DNA of 64,000 nucleotides from Todiramphus chloris collaris (Eukaryota; Chordata; Aves; Coraciiformes; Alcedinidae). This document shows positions 12,921 to 27,100 of the stretch, in pieces. The notes under the pieces are model-generated. The model made no database searches and was not told the DNA's origin. It saw only the letters and a program-made list of their open reading frames with translations. Each line of letters opens with the position of its first letter. The stretch's first letter is position 1. The stretch is from the NCBI GenBank assembly GCA_025345505.1, contig JANVCC010000030.1, forward strand, positions 13,956,437 to 14,020,436. Reading direction: 5' to 3'. The position numbers were made by a program, and so were the translations under genes.

Positions 12921-14899
12921 AAACCTGTAACTTTTTATTTAAAAAAAAAAAAAATTTAACAGCTTCAGAATAGATCAAATGTAATAACTTCTCCAAAAAA
13001 TACCAAAAGGTACAGTGTAAAGCATCTTCTCTTTAAATACAAACTAGCATTTTTTGATGCATTGCATCAATGTTTTGCATCTATGTTGATGCAAAAGAAT
13101 ATTTTTTGTTGCATCCTGGTACATGGAAAATGTATACACTGAAACAGGATGACTGACAACACTTTAATCTACTCAAATTCTAACAGTGGAACATTAAAAA
13201 AAAGAAAAATTCCTACTAGTCATTAAGTAAAAACCTTAACACCATTACATCTAGTTCGCTTCTGCTAAGGTGTATTTTTCACCATTAAAAATAAGGGTTT
13301 AAGTACTATATAGCATCAGGATGCACTCTTGACTTTGAAACTGCTATACAAACAAAAGCCCTTCTACTGTCCAATGCTCTTCAGTGCTGAAGTTCCCAGT
13401 AAATGCTAATTAACTTGGAATTTGAGATAAAAATGCAAGGAAACCAACTCTGTAAGAAGTCAAATGTAAATTCTTCAAGAACAATAAAAGGAATTAAACT
13501 CACTTCAAACACCATAAACATTTCTGGATGCAGCAAGCCAATCGTTTCTTTTACCTGACTATACCTAAATCTCATTGCTATAGAACAGCGTGAAGTTCCA
13601 GTTCCTGGTCTGGAAGCAATTCCGAACATACGCCTCAGTTTTGGGGATCATATAAATTCAGACTGAGGATGCCCCAGTTGTTATCACCCTGCAGATTGGG
13701 ATGCACAAAGCTAAGCTTAAAGTAAGTGGCTCCAGTCCCACCTTAAACACACTGGCAAACTGAGGGCTTTCCTCCAGCATGGTTCCAGCCAATTTCAAGA
13801 TGCCCTACCACTTCTGATGGGTGTTGCATCTTACCTCTCTTTGGTATGTACAAACAAGGGCCATTAGATTGCTTGCCTCTGGCTATTTGTGAGAGCCAGA
13901 GAAAATCCTCCGGGGCAAGGTATGCAAGATGAGAATCCTATGTCTGAGAGGGTAAGGAACTCTGCCATACCACTGACTTTCTTGTGAACTGTTGTATTTA
14001 TTCCTAAGAAATTATTAAAAAATGTGAAGTTATTGCATTAAGTTTGTGGGGGAAAAAAAAAAACCAACTTACAAAAAGAACTATAAAACAAAAGTTTAAG
14101 AAAAAAACAGGAAGCAGACATACTCCGTTTACAGACGAGGAGGATGAAGTTGAGCTATTTGCAATATAAATAATTCTCATACTGTCTGTGCAGTCTTTCT
14201 CCAGTATGATCTGGACCACTTTGAAGGATATGAGTAGAATAGCCTACATCCCAATTACCTATTTGGGTCTCAGCTAACAGCTTTATTTGTGAAAATGAGG
14301 ATGCAAAACATTTAGTTTTCAAGAAAGGAAAAAAAAAAACCCTAATAAATTGAATTTCAAAAGCACAAAGAAGTACAACCAATGCTCCCATGAAAAATGC
14401 CACTACATCACTACCAGAGTATTCATGGACTGAGGCTCTGTGCCAAACTGCAGTCTAAAGGAAAGTTCATAAGCAATCTCTAAAAAACCTTAAAATGGGG
14501 TTTGTAATGAAACACACAACCTTCATCATTAAAGAGGGATCAAAGAACAGGTACTAAGCACTCCTAAACAAAAACAAACAACAAAATAAACTTTTAAAAA
14601 TCGTTTTTGTCTTTTGGTTGCAAGATGAACCAAAATCAGTGTTGGTCATCAGCTGGGCAACAGAATCTTTTCCAACAAGGCGATGGTGCCACTCCAGCAG
14701 ATCAGTTTCCCCGCTTCCCCCCTCCCCCCTGAGGGCATCAAGTCTTTACCATTCAAAGTAAAATTAACAAAGACAGATAGCTCTGCCACCATCGTAGCAA
14801 GAAGTCTGGAGAATTTCAGTGAGTATGCTGTATTCTTCTGCCCACTTCTATCTCAGTTTCTCAGGTAGGTGGGATTGGTGCTCAAGTCCCTCTGTCAGG
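12921..14899 (-). other. FYTTD1: FYTTD1 3' untranslated region
   Basis: About 2 kb of AT-rich sequence follows the FYTTD1 stop codon on the minus strand up to a canonical poly(A) signal near 12934. Earlier AATAAA hexamers (minus strand) at 13997-14002 and 14282-14287 could give shorter 3' ends. The extent is inferred from the signal; no coding frame here resembles a protein. Confidence 0.6.
12934..12939 (-). terminator. FYTTD1: candidate FYTTD1 polyadenylation signal AATAAA
   Basis: AATAAA on the minus strand (tttatt on the plus strand), just after an A/T run. It is the last canonical hexamer before the LRCH3 promoter, about 2 kb after the FYTTD1 stop. Confidence 0.55.
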
Positions 14900-17800
14900 T
14901 TAGCCCACTGTTACGAAACGGCTTCCTTTGTTCTGAGACAGTGCTGTTCTTTGTTCCTTCAGGATCCCAAAACGCTCGTTCAATGTCATCCCTGTCTGAA
15001 AAATAATTTCACAACAAGATGTTAGGTTAATTTAATCAAAGTAACAGAGACAAGAATTACGTTTTTCTCATTCTATATCATCGCTTGACTAATTGCCTCA
15101 TGTAGATTTAAAAATAAAAATAAAATTAAAAGGAGGTTCAATTTGATTTCGTCATTTTCCACACCATTTAAAAATCAGATTGGACTATACATCAAGAGAG
15201 AGCATTTTTCAGAATTCATTCAGAACACCAAAAGTCTACTCAAAATATCACGAGTCAAACTGAGGACAGACTGAAAAAGGGAACTTTCATTGCACTCATT
15301 TCCTCACACAGATTCTATGTAACTCCGACATATGCAGTATTTTAACTGTTAATGCAGGTTGCTTTCCAGTCCATCCAGTTGAGGCAGTAGACTGAAGTCC
15401 AAAAGTTCCAATTAATTTTACAGTATAGTAGACAATTTTTTACATACTGCTTATTCATGAAAGGAACAAATCCAGACTGATGCACTGATGCCATGTAGCT
15501 TTCTACAGCTGGCACAGCATCTGTTACCCCCTAAAGAATTCCTTCAATGACAACACTAAGATTCCTGCACCACATCACCTGTCTTCATGAAACTTGGGGG
15601 AAAAATTGCTCATCTTTCAAGCTTTTACATCGTCATCACATTTGACTTCCCCCCCAAGATGCACAGCAAAAGCTGCCTTATAAATCGAGCTGCCAGTGTT
15701 CCACACGGGTTACAGAACTGAAAGCAGCTCATCCCTGAATTACGCACAGTTGCTGATTCAAGCACAGCAGGAACACCAGAAGGCTTTTAGATATATTCAA
15801 CATTTTAAATCCCATCTAGAGAATGTGGGTGTGCAAGACACGAACTAGAGGAACAGGAACAGTGAGTTTAGTTACTTGCTTGAAGTTACATAGCAAGTTA
15901 GTGGAAGAACTGGAAGTGGAAACAAGAAGTAGTCACTAGTTCCCTTTCTGTCACTAGTGAGCCTAAGAGGAAAGTCACTGACTGGTCACTGACTCTTCTT
16001 TGTTTTGAAACTTGGAAGAGTTAAGGAACTGCATGTACCTGTTTTCCAACACTATTAATATCAAACTGCAATGGAACCCCTTTGGGAATTTTCTTCTCCT
16101 CAGATTGGTCCCTCTTCATCAGAAATGGTGGCACAGAAGTACGAGTTAATCGTAATTTCTGGAAACTGAAAGAAGAATGTCAGGAAGGATATGGTAAATA
16201 TGTGTTTTATGCAATAAAGGTATGAATTTTTCATCAAACCATTTGATCAGGCTGACCAAATAGCTGGAGGACACAAACTCAAGAAGGTAAAAGTCAGGCA
16301 GAACTACAGAAGGGCAACATTTGTTATTGTTATCAGACAGCAAGTGTCCTAACAGGAAGCAATCAGTGTAAATCTCACAATGTTACTGACAAATGCATAA
16401 ATTGTGGTTAATTATTCCCACAAAAAACCCCAAAAATTTGGTACAGTCTTCCTTACTGATAAAATGCTGCTCATTAAAAAATGTAATCAAGATGTTTAAA
16501 AGAAATCACCTTATGTGACAACAGTACTATCAACTTCCTGAAGACAAATATGGCAATGCTTTCTTTAAGCACAACTCTAGCAGCATCTTTATAAATCAGG
16601 GGGAACTATAACGGTCACTCATCAAGTAGGTGCTCATTCATTTTCATTCAGATAGGGGAGGAAAACATCTGCAATATGGTCTGATTTGGAAGAGGCAAAC
16701 AAGGTGAAAATCTGCCAGCCCACCACTCTTCAACTCCATACACCACATCAAGCTCTTCAGTGGGAGATGCCTCCATATCTCCAGCTGTAATATTATTCAC
16801 ACATAGCTCAGAAACACTCAGAAAAGGGCGAGATTTAAAAGTCTTCACAAGAAGATGTGACCTTGCGGTCACATGAAATACTACCTGAAAGGAACTTGCT
16901 GAACGGCTCAAACCTGCAATTTCAGTTACGTTAAGAACATTTCAGAACACGTTTTGAAAACTCACACTGGGCTTACGATTGCTCCTGGGTTATCAATGGA
17001 CACAGTCAGAATCCCCCCGCTTGTGGTGGAAGTTCGCCATCTATTTGGAAAACACAGAAATCACTCACAAAACCGTTGCAGAAATTTCTGTCAAGAGTAC
17101 CTTTAGAAGTACGACCAAAACACTTGGCTAGTAAAGAATGGACAAGCTTTCGGAACACAGGCCAGCACGAAGACGAGTTGCAGTCAAACAATCTTCAAGA
17201 AACTTGGCCACTGATTCTTGTATCTTTTATATTATCTACAGTGATCCAGGGCAGCACTGGATCACACTCTGGCAAGGTGTGACAGAACTACCACACTGGC
17301 TGAAATGTTCATTTATTTAAAACATTCCATTTCCTTGCCACAGACAGGGCCAAAATGGTCCTCACAGCAAACCAAAGGGGTGACAGACTGCAGGGCTGTG
17401 CCATATGCTGCTTACTCAGCCTGTTGTGTTACCAACAAACAAGTTGCAAAAAGCCTAGCAGGCACAGAATGGTGTGGGAAGAATACACAGGGAGACAATT
17501 GTCCACCTTGTGACCTGTCTTGCTTATTTCCAAACTATTCCCTAGCCTTGTATGTACATGAAATAAAATGGAAATTACATCAAGGACTCAGAACATTGAC
17601 ATTTGAATTTTTCTTCCAGTCTATGCAGTATTCATGAGTGATAAAGTCAAGTCTGATTCTCTGAAGCTACCACCTTCCCCCTCATTCCTGGAAGCATCTT
17701 ACGCAAATGAACTAGTGGTTAAATTAGAAGATAATTTAGGAAGTAACTCAGAATAGAGGGAAGATCACTGTCACTTAGTTGATATGCCTAGAGAGAAAAA

Positions 17801-20800
17801 AACCCATTCGATTATCACAGCCAGGAAGCCAGAACTAAACCAAGAGTTATCTGAGTAACCAAACCGAAGTTTTCCGAATTAAATACTTACTGACGAGTTC
17901 TCTTTACTGCCTGATTATCAAGATCATTTGTTGACTGCACTTGGGCCTGCACCTGAAAACACATCAATACAGACACTGTATTTGAATACTGTTTCAATTC
18001 CCATTGTAGCAGCTGGAAATACAGAAGTTAAAAACCAGAAGTTTAATGCTGTTTGCACACTCTGCAAAACCAGGGTTGCACTTTCAGAGGAACTTCAAAG
18101 ATAACCATCCTATTGCCTTTGTAAGACATTAGAAAGAAATTACTTTAAGAACACAAAATGATGTAAACAAAATCATCAATGCCAGTAACTTAACCAAAAA
18201 AGAGATGAAAATGTTTTTGAGGACTCTGTCAGCAAACATACACTGTACCAAGATACATCACAATGTTACCATGACAGCAAGAAAAACCTGTCTAGTTCCT
18301 AATCTATTAACATGCATAATATCCAATATGCTACTAAGTCCCATTGCTGTTTTTAAAGGACTCTGGTTTGGGTTTGGTTTTTTTTTATCCTCCTGATCCT
18401 GGCTGCAATTCTGCAATCCACGTAGATGGAAGACAGCAGCTACCTACAGTCACAACGATGGCAGATGTGGAATGAGGGCACAAATGGAAATTGAGAACCC
18501 CAATATCATTCACTGCACACTCTCCAGTCTCTTGATCTTACTCAAATTAATGAAAAAATCCTAAAGTAACTAAAATAAATAACTCCAAAATAATTAGGAA
18601 AAAAAACCACAAACCGAACCATAATCTGATTCTGAAAAATGCTTCTGCTCTGATCGCCTGAAGGCAATTTTTGAAAGCTGCACAGAGCTTTCTAACATTT
18701 ACTTTTAACAGGAAAAATACTTTGCAACTACCCTCAAACACTCTGACAAATTCCACGACCCTCAGAACAGTCCAGCTACACTGGAATAGGAAGCAAAACT
18801 CAACAGGTTGCAGTACCTGAAGAGTACAAGTACATTTCCCTAGAAGAACCCATGTCTGTTTCCCAGACTACCTGGAGTTTCTACTCAGATCTAATACTCA
18901 AAGCTGATTCATTAATGTCAGTATTATAGGTTAGCTTAGAACCTGTGGCACAATTTTGTTTTCTTCAGTACTTTTTATTACCTTCAGGCCCCTTCTAAAC
19001 AGGAAAGTTGCTTGACGAGTGTCTTTCTGCTGACTTAGTTTGTTTCCAAGCCTGGCAAAAGTGGACGGCACATTATTCCTGTAATGTTTATTAAAATATA
19101 GTTATCAAAGGCCCTACAGATAGCATCTTAGAGAGACTACTATGAAAGTCAGGAGAAGTGCCCAACAGGTCCCTAAGGACATCTGCACCGCTGCCTCTTT
19201 CAGGCCAAACATTTCAGTGCAATAAGCTTCTCATCTACCAGGAACAAAAGACATTACTCATAAATGGAGAAATCACTTCTGTTACCTAGAAGCCTAGCAC
19301 TCCTATGTCACAGGGCAGTATGGTTATTAATTCTGCTGTTTACTTTGCTCAGCACCCTCCAGCACTTTAAGCATTGCTGGGTAGGTGGAAAAAAAAAAAA
19401 ACCAAAAAAACTCCAGAAGCAGTCTTCAGATGTGTAAAGAAAGTTTGTTTGCAGTTTCCACAGCGGAGCTGCATAGTGAAAACGTTCATCATGGAGACCA
19501 GTTAAGACACAGTTCGTAACAGACATGTTAATTCCAGCACAAATAGAACATGCAATAGCTTCCATGAAACTGCAGATGGCACCAGCTTCCACGAAAGCAT
19601 TTTATGTAGAAAGCTCACTACAGCGTGGCTGTCACTACAAAGCTACTGCAATCCACGCTGGGCATTTCCACACAGGCTGCCTATGATGTGAAGGACAGCT
19701 CGGTGCTCACAGACAGAGCTACTTCCTGAGTGCTCTACATGGTAACGAGTATCTGGCTTTGTATAAAGACCACATTTGTCCCATGCTCAGTATTACTACA
19801 GCAAGTATCTACTGGTTTCTCTTGGACTCAGTCCTGTCAAACAAGACTCCCTGTGGAAAGTTGTCACGAAGAGTTCAGAAAACAGAGTTGGTATTTACCT
19901 TCTGTTCAGCGGGGCAGGCCTCCTGAGGGCTGGAGCTTGTTTCCTCTGCGTTTCAGATTGTCTCTGCAGGTTTGTTTTCTTTTTCAAAACTGGGTAATTC
20001 CTCTGTGCATTCTTAAAAACCACATACGTATGTTTCATTAAAAGGATAGATGTATGCTCTATGCACACAAACAATTTTCCTTCAATTTCCATTTAAAAAG
20101 GGCATACAGAATACATTTGGCTTTGCCTACCTTTCAGTCTAGTATAAATTGAAAATGCCTTCTATACTTTCATGATTTCTACATTCCCCTCATTATCAGG
20201 AAAAAAAAAACATTGCTTAGCAGATACTTTTTCATTATTGTATCTCCCTAAACTGAGAAAACACACGTTCCACCCATCTTTAACATTCCTCCTCTTCACA
20301 AATTGAAACACAATCCCCATTCTACAGCACTGAGTGAGCTGGAGCAGGTAACAATGCGCTGGTGGAGCGTAGAAGAGGCAGCCTGCTGATGAAGTATTCT
20401 GCAAAAACTTCTATTTTTGTAACAGGCACATGCTTAACAGCTGTGTGTTGGCTGAGTCACTGGTTTGTAAATAAAGCAATGCAGTGACAAGAAAACCTAG
20501 TAAGTGAGCTTTTCTTGCAAAAATACAGTAACTACCTGCACACTTGCACAGAATATTCTTTTGTACTTCAATTTTCATGACTTGCAAACCAATAAAGTGT
20601 TAAAAAAACCACCAACAACTTTCAAACCTAGTCATTACTACCCCTCTCAAAACAAACAAGAACTCAGCTAACACATCCCCAGTTTACTGAAAGGTTGTAC
20701 CAGATGCCTCCATGTTCACATTCCAGTAGCATTGCTCTGAAGCCATTGTGTTTCATTTTTTTAACCTGTTCTTACACGGACCACTAGAACTGCATGAATT

Positions 20801-23800
20801 ACCTTCTCGCTAAGTGGCTGTCTGTTCAGAGGACTAATTCCTTTGTGTGAACCCACTGCTTTCTTGGCTGCCAAGCCAGTTATAACTCCGTAAGAACGCT
20901 TCTTGCCTGCTATCTTCTTTCTGCGTCCCAAACGGTTTTTACCATAACCTGCAACAAGCATGAAGAGTTCAACAATTCTTATGGAAAGAAAAAGCTTATT
21001 GCTTTAAGACGCCATGAAGGCAACACAAGTTATTTGTCTGCACACTGCAAGCCTTAGAGGAGAAGCTATCGCTGCACTTTTAAGACAATTTCATTCAGTT
21101 ATTTTAGCAGGTCTGGCCTAGCACAAGAATAATCAGCTTCTTGTGTAGATCACAATTTTGCTCTTGTTGATTGCATTAATTTCTGTTGAAAATTTGCTAT
21201 TTGAAATGTCTACAGAGACAACTTAAAGAGTCATTCTGGTATAGAAAGTTACCATAATACTCTAAAACAGAACTTCCAGTGCTGAATTATACAAAACCAA
21301 ATGAAAACAAAAACCCAACTCCTTACTCATTCAGCAAACTTTAAATTACCAGGTTGATTTAAAGAAAAGAAAAAAAAGCAACTTCAAAGCTTATTTATTT
21401 AGATCAGTGGCTCCCAAGACATGACTTAAGAGAAAGGAACATAGCAATTGGCCCACAAAACCATATTAAACAGTGTATGAATTACATCACATTTAAAGTG
21501 TTTTCAATTAGATGTCTGCACAGCAGTCTGGACGAAACTGAGAATTGAAAGCAGCCTTTGAATATAAAAGGCTTGTAAGCCTGAGGTCTGTGGTATAAAC
21601 ATCTCAAATCTCCAGTTACAAGGGATCAGTTAACCCTGTCTGGAGCCATTTAACTTCACGCAATGAATACAGACCATGCTTAAGTTTTATCCCCAAGTAT
21701 CAACCTCTCTAGAACCTCAGAATGCAAGATAAATTTAAGACTAAGGAGTCAGCTCTACATCAACAGACACATCTAGTTTTGACATATCTGACTTGATAGC
21801 ATCGATAATAAATCTGTGCTTCTTCACGAGACAGGAGCCATCAGATGAAGTCATTGATCAGAACGCAGCTTAGAAATATCTGACATGGAGAAACTGCTAT
21901 GTATCCATATTTTGTGGATGGTTAGCAAATGCTCTCCTTTTCAAACAGAAAAGCCGAGAAACAGGATTACTTAGGCTGAAAGGGACCTCACAAGCTCTCT
22001 GGACCAACCTCAAATAAATGACACCCTCAAAGTTAGTTCAGACTGCACAGGGTTTTGCACAGTCGCATTCTGTGTATCACCAAGGACAACTTTTATTTAA
22101 ATGAACAATGTTCTTCTCTCTGTTTCTCCCTGCAAAAGCTGAAAAGAGTCCCAGCTCAAGTTCCTTGCTTCTTTCCAGAGAGTTTGGCAGCCGCTTCTAA
22201 AACCACCAGGAATTCAATGCTGTTGATCATTTGTGGTTTCTGTAGCTGACCACAAACAGAGGATTTGCTACTTATCAGAATAATTTCAGTGGCAACAGAG
22301 CAGCGATAAATCCACTGGTCATAAGCTACTAGTAACTACAATGCTCATAAGAGCTATTTAATGATACCTTCTGCTCAAAAAACAATACAAAAGAGGTTTG
22401 CTTTCAGTGGGAGAAAATGTGTGGAGCTGTTTAGAAGGGAGCAGTTAAAGCTACACAAAACATTTCAGTATGTCATGAAGCTGGCAATTTTAGGAAAGAA
22501 AAAAAAAAAAGTTTGCTTTTTCCTAGAACAAGGGCAGGCAAGGAGGGGAGGTTCCGAGAGAGAAGTAACTGCCAAGATGGTTGTATTTAGAGTTTTATAT
22601 TTGCAGTTCAAGTTCCTTCTAAAATTCCAAATTCTAATACTTGCTTCCTGGGAACCCTTTCAGAACATCAACAGTTGCTTTTGATGACTGCAGCCATAAA
22701 CAGCAGCCTACATGTTTAATAATCTACAACTCTAAATTTACTTACTCTTCACCTACACAAATATCCTTATACTTGGTCTGACTGATATAAAATATTTTCC
22801 TGCACTGTCATCAATTTACTAAAGATGCACCAGTAACACTGCCGTGTTGGCCCCTACAAAAAAATATATTCCTCTGAGCCCCAAGCAACATGGATATTCC
22901 ACTGAAGACATCTGTGCTACAAATGATGCTACAACAAACACTAAGCAAGACAAAGATAAAATGGGGATCACTCCGAATACACCAGAGAGATGTGTATTTG
23001 TTTTAAATGATGCTACTAAACAAGAAATGCATGTATTAAAGACCTGAGTAGCTTGTATTGAGATGCCAAGCTTCTGATTAGACAGAATTTTTACTTACTT
23101 TGAACATCCAGCACTACAAAGGTACTTTTCAAAATTAAAGGTAAGCAAAACCAGTCTATATTTCAAGCAGGTGCTGGGCATGTACTGGACTAAAAGCTGG
23201 GGATCATTTTAGGATACAATGCCCGTTTATCAAATAAACCTGACAGATACTCAGAGAACCTACACTGCAGTTCTTATTGTGCACTTTTCCTCTCCTCACT
23301 CCCTGCCTCTATGACTTTTTTCCCCCTTTTGTATGCCACTGTAAAAACACTGTCTTAAGGAGGCTAACATGGTACTTCCTCTGCATCCCAAGCTCAGCCA
23401 ACTCAGACACTCTGCCCTATCCATTTATGTACCCCAGAGCCAGCATTCGGTCTGCAGGAACAGCTCTTTGGAGGAGGCCTGCTAGGAGAATTCTACACAG
23501 CAAACATAAATATGCCAGCTTCTTTGCACAAAGCTCTGAGCTCTGGCAAGGCCTCCACATTTCCTAATGTACAGGCTCTGGCATAAGCACTCTGTGTCTG
23601 AGAAGGGACAAAGTTTCAACACAATTCCCAAAATTAAAATAATAATATACATATGTATATATATACAACAATAATCATTAAAAAAACACAAACCACAAAA
23701 AAATCCCCCCTGCAAAAAAAAACCCCCAAAACAAACCAATCAACCAAAAATCAACCCCCACAAAAAAAAACCCCCAACACCTAATCAGAAAGAAAGTCAG

Positions 23801-24185
23801 TCCTCCCTTGAGTCAGAGTCTTCAAGCACTTAAGTTCCCTGTTGGCCAAACGTGTCAATGACTTTCTCACACTGAACCAGAAACAAACCCAAATAAAAAT
23901 GGATCACAAAAACCTGAATTATAATCAGAAGTGTACATGACACTATTTGAAAGACACGTGAACTCACCGTGCCAATTCACACATTTCATTAGGTTACATT
24001 TCAGCTAAAAAATAAAAATACTGCACAATCCACATTATGTTTGGCATACACACCTTTCTGCTGCTGGATTCCCCACTTGGAGCCCGGCGTTCTGAACTGT
24101 CGGGTTCGATTCTGCTGAAGACCTCTTTTCATTTTGGGGGAATATTGCTTTCTCTCTTCTTTCTTATTCAGTTTAATTATATCAT
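14900..24185 (-). CDS. FYTTD1: FYTTD1 / UIF mRNA export factor, coding exons 2-9 (exon 1 missing)
   Basis: FYTTD1 (forty-two-three domain containing 1, UAP56-interacting factor) is a nuclear adaptor that binds the helicase UAP56/DDX39B and hands mRNPs to NXF1 for export. Eight exons on the minus strand join without a phase error: 24054-24185, 20803-20948, 19899-20011, 18982-19078, 17891-17952, 16977-17040, 16039-16158, 14900-14995 (stop TAA 14902-14900). All have AG acceptors and GT donors. They encode 276 residues. Recognisable blocks, in order, are [14 protein letters not shown] (second half of the UAP56-binding motif), [55 protein letters not shown] and the C-terminal [16 protein letters not shown]. 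The human protein is 318 residues, so about 35 are missing; they belong to exon 1, which must end in phase 1 and is not found in the readable island. Relative to human, a short VQCPVTQ-like segment is absent between exons 7 and 8. The protein is very rich in Arg/Lys, as expected of an RNA-binding export adaptor. Confidence 0.93.
21960..22065 (-). mobile_element. old CR1 LINE 3'-end fragment
   Basis: The plus strand reads GGCTGAAAGGGACCTCACAAG, then GGACCAACCTC, then a segment like the CR1 interior (AGTTAGTTCAGACTGC, CAGGGTTTTGCACAGTC). This is the reverse complement of a CR1 3' end with many substitutions, suggesting an old insertion. It lies in the FYTTD1 intron between 20949 and 24053, in the same sense as the gene. 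Confidence 0.55.
23640..23785 (+). repeat. low-complexity TA and A/C-rich tract
   Basis: A TA-rich segment at 23640-23668 is followed by alternating runs of A (up to nine) and C (five to six) up to about 23780. On the FYTTD1-sense minus strand it reads as G-runs and T-runs, with several G5 blocks, so it could fold as a G-quadruplex in the pre-mRNA. It lies about 270 bp downstream of the exon 2 donor. Confidence 0.7.
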
Positions 24186-27100
24186 CTGTAAGAAAAACCC
24201 CAGAAATTTGACATACTGCAGACTTATTCTAGTTCTGAAGAAAAAAAACCCACAGCAGCTTGCAGTCATAGCAGGCAGCCTAGCTCATCTTGCAAAGCAC
24301 AGACAAGGTGGTTCCAGAGATATTATCACTATAAAACATCCAGTTCCTCTCAGTCTTACAGTATGTACTTTATAATGTAATGTATATAGCAAAAAGGAAG
24401 CAGTTGCACACATCCAGAAAATCAAAAAGGCTTGAAAGAACATGGCATTCAGCCCAGCATTAAATTTTATATTTAACAATTCCATTGTATACTAGAAAAG
24501 GTAATCTCATCTCACTCACAGACTTTGCAGATTTTGGACAAAATGTCAATTCAAGCCTTAGTTCCTCCATCCTAAATTACCTGGGGAAAATCATACAGAC
24601 AGAACTCATCCTCTCAGTTATGTTCATATGTTTACTGAAGTTGAGAAAAAAAACAACCAAAGGGTGTTTTAAGAAGATTATGTCCAGCAGGTCCAGGGAG
24701 GTTCTCCTCCCCCTCTGCCCTAGTGAGGCCACACCTGGAGTACTGTGCCCAGTTTTGGGCTCCCCAGTTCAAGAGAGACAGGAAACTACTGGAGAGTCCA
24801 GTGGAAGGCTACAAAAATAATGAGGAGATTGCAACATCTGTCTTATAAGGAAAGGCTGAGAGACCTGGCACTGTTTAGCTTGGAGAAGACTGGAGAGGAG
24901 GTCTTATCAATGTTTATAAATATTGAAAGGGTGGGAGTCAAGAGAATGGGGCCAGACTCTTATCAGTGGTGCCCAGCAACACTAGAAAGGGCAATGGGCG
25001 CAAACTGGAACACAGGAGATTCCATTTAAACATAAGGAGAAACTTCTTTACTGTGAGGGTGATGAACCCTGGAACAGGCTGCCCAGAGAGGTTGTGGACT
25101 CTGGATACTTTCAAGACCCACCTGGATGTGATCCTGGGGAACCTGCCCTAGGTGATCCTGCTTTAGCAGGGGGGTTGGACTCGATGATCTTCAGAGGTCC
25201 CTTCCAACACCTACTGTTCTGTGAGATGATGGGAAAAATGCAAGACTTTTCTCCCCGGGTATCAGCAACCCAAAGCAATCCTCTTAACTACCACCCAGGT
25301 AAACAACATTGAACAAATTAGTAATTGGTTTAAGAACATGTGTAAGATAATAAATTGATGAAAAGAGAACAGCAGGTCTGTCAAGTGCAAATCATGCCAG
25401 ACCAGTTTGATTTCCTTCACTGACATGGTGGTCACTGGCTCAGGAGGTAAGAGTAGCACAATAGATGTGGCACGCTCAAGGAAAATGTCCAGTTCTGTTT
25501 ATTGCATCTAGGTCACGACAGTACAACTGATAAAAATGTTCTGTTTCAACAGGGAGCTACCACAAACATGTGGACATCCTTATCTGAGTCAGGGAAAGAG
25601 GGGAATGGGGTTACTCTGTTTAATAATAAGGTTCAAATGGACTTGGACAGGGCAGAACAAACAAAATAGCATAAAACCCACAACACTCTTATCCAACATT
25701 TTGTATCCTGTTGACATAACGCTAAGAGAAAATTAGCTTACTTCACTAGAAAATTGACTGAATATTCAGGAAAAATAAATCTATTAGGGCAAGGAATGCA
25801 GATGCAGGTCACTCAAGAGTTTGATTTCTGTAGAATCTTTACGAAATGGATCATCCCTGGAGCAAGAATTCCCAAACTATCCTCTTTAGAAGACAAAGGA
25901 AAGCTTCTGCAAAATGGTATACAGCTCCAAAACAGCAGAAACAATGACTGCCAACAGCAGTACTCAACCAGCAGAATTATCTGAAGGTAGCACTGCTACT
26001 ATCCTAACATTCAACAAAAATGAAGAGTTTCAAAGCTGCTAGAGCAGAACATGCAGTTCTGTGCAATGGCTGCTTCCATTCCTACGTACCTGCAGTAAAC
26101 CCCCAACTCGTTCAGAGAGCACAGACCCCTGCTTCACAGCTCATCTGCTCCATCTCAAACCCCATTTTTGCAAGTTAGCTCTTGCCGCATACAGGGTTAC
26201 ACATTTTTAAGTAAAGGAATTTCAGCTATTCTCTTATTTGTGGAAGTGAAGGATATCTGGGACATTATGCTTTTGTTAGCTGAGACACAGTGAATCATTC
26301 TCCTATCCTGGCTGAGAGCAGAGATCAAATCTACAGCCAGAACAACAGAATAACCTGTGAACATTATCAAACTGGAAGCTAAGCTTCAGCTTAGCCCATA
26401 ACTCACTAGCAACAGAAATGGATTTAATCTTTATTACTATATGAGAAAATACTTGACATTAAGATCTAGACCTTAAGATTTCCTAGAACTACATTGTGTC
26501 AAGTCTTCTGAAATCACAGGACTGCATCTTATCTTTGTTTACACCATAGCACACAGCTTTGACCTGGGGACAGCAGCAGTGGTTGACACTGTTCTCAAGC
26601 AAGTTATCCTTGCATCTAAACAAGCTAAGGGACACACCCACTCACAGCACCTTCTTAAATACAGTGTCACTGTTGACAGCACAACAGTCATTGGCAACTT
26701 GCTATTAGTCAATGGCCAGGACATGTAGTAGTGTCTAACTGAAAGATTAACTTGCCCAAAAAACATTAGCATATAAAAAATACAACTAACCACTCAGAAT
26801 CAATAACTCTATTAATCTTGGTAACCTTAGGAACAAAGACTCTGTGTGCTATATAATAAGTACAATGGATTTATAGATGTATATGAATGCTATAACACTA
26901 TTCCATGTTCAGACAAGTTCTAAATGCCACTTCACAAGTTATCTCCATTGCCAAAACAAAGAACTCTGCAGGATTATCTATGGAAGGAAAGATTGTACAA
27001 ATCCTCTTATTTTAAGGTAGCCCACAAAGGCCAAGGGTACTTTTAACATTGTAATTCACATGAAGACTTCACTTTTTGAAACAAGTCTCCTGATGGCACC

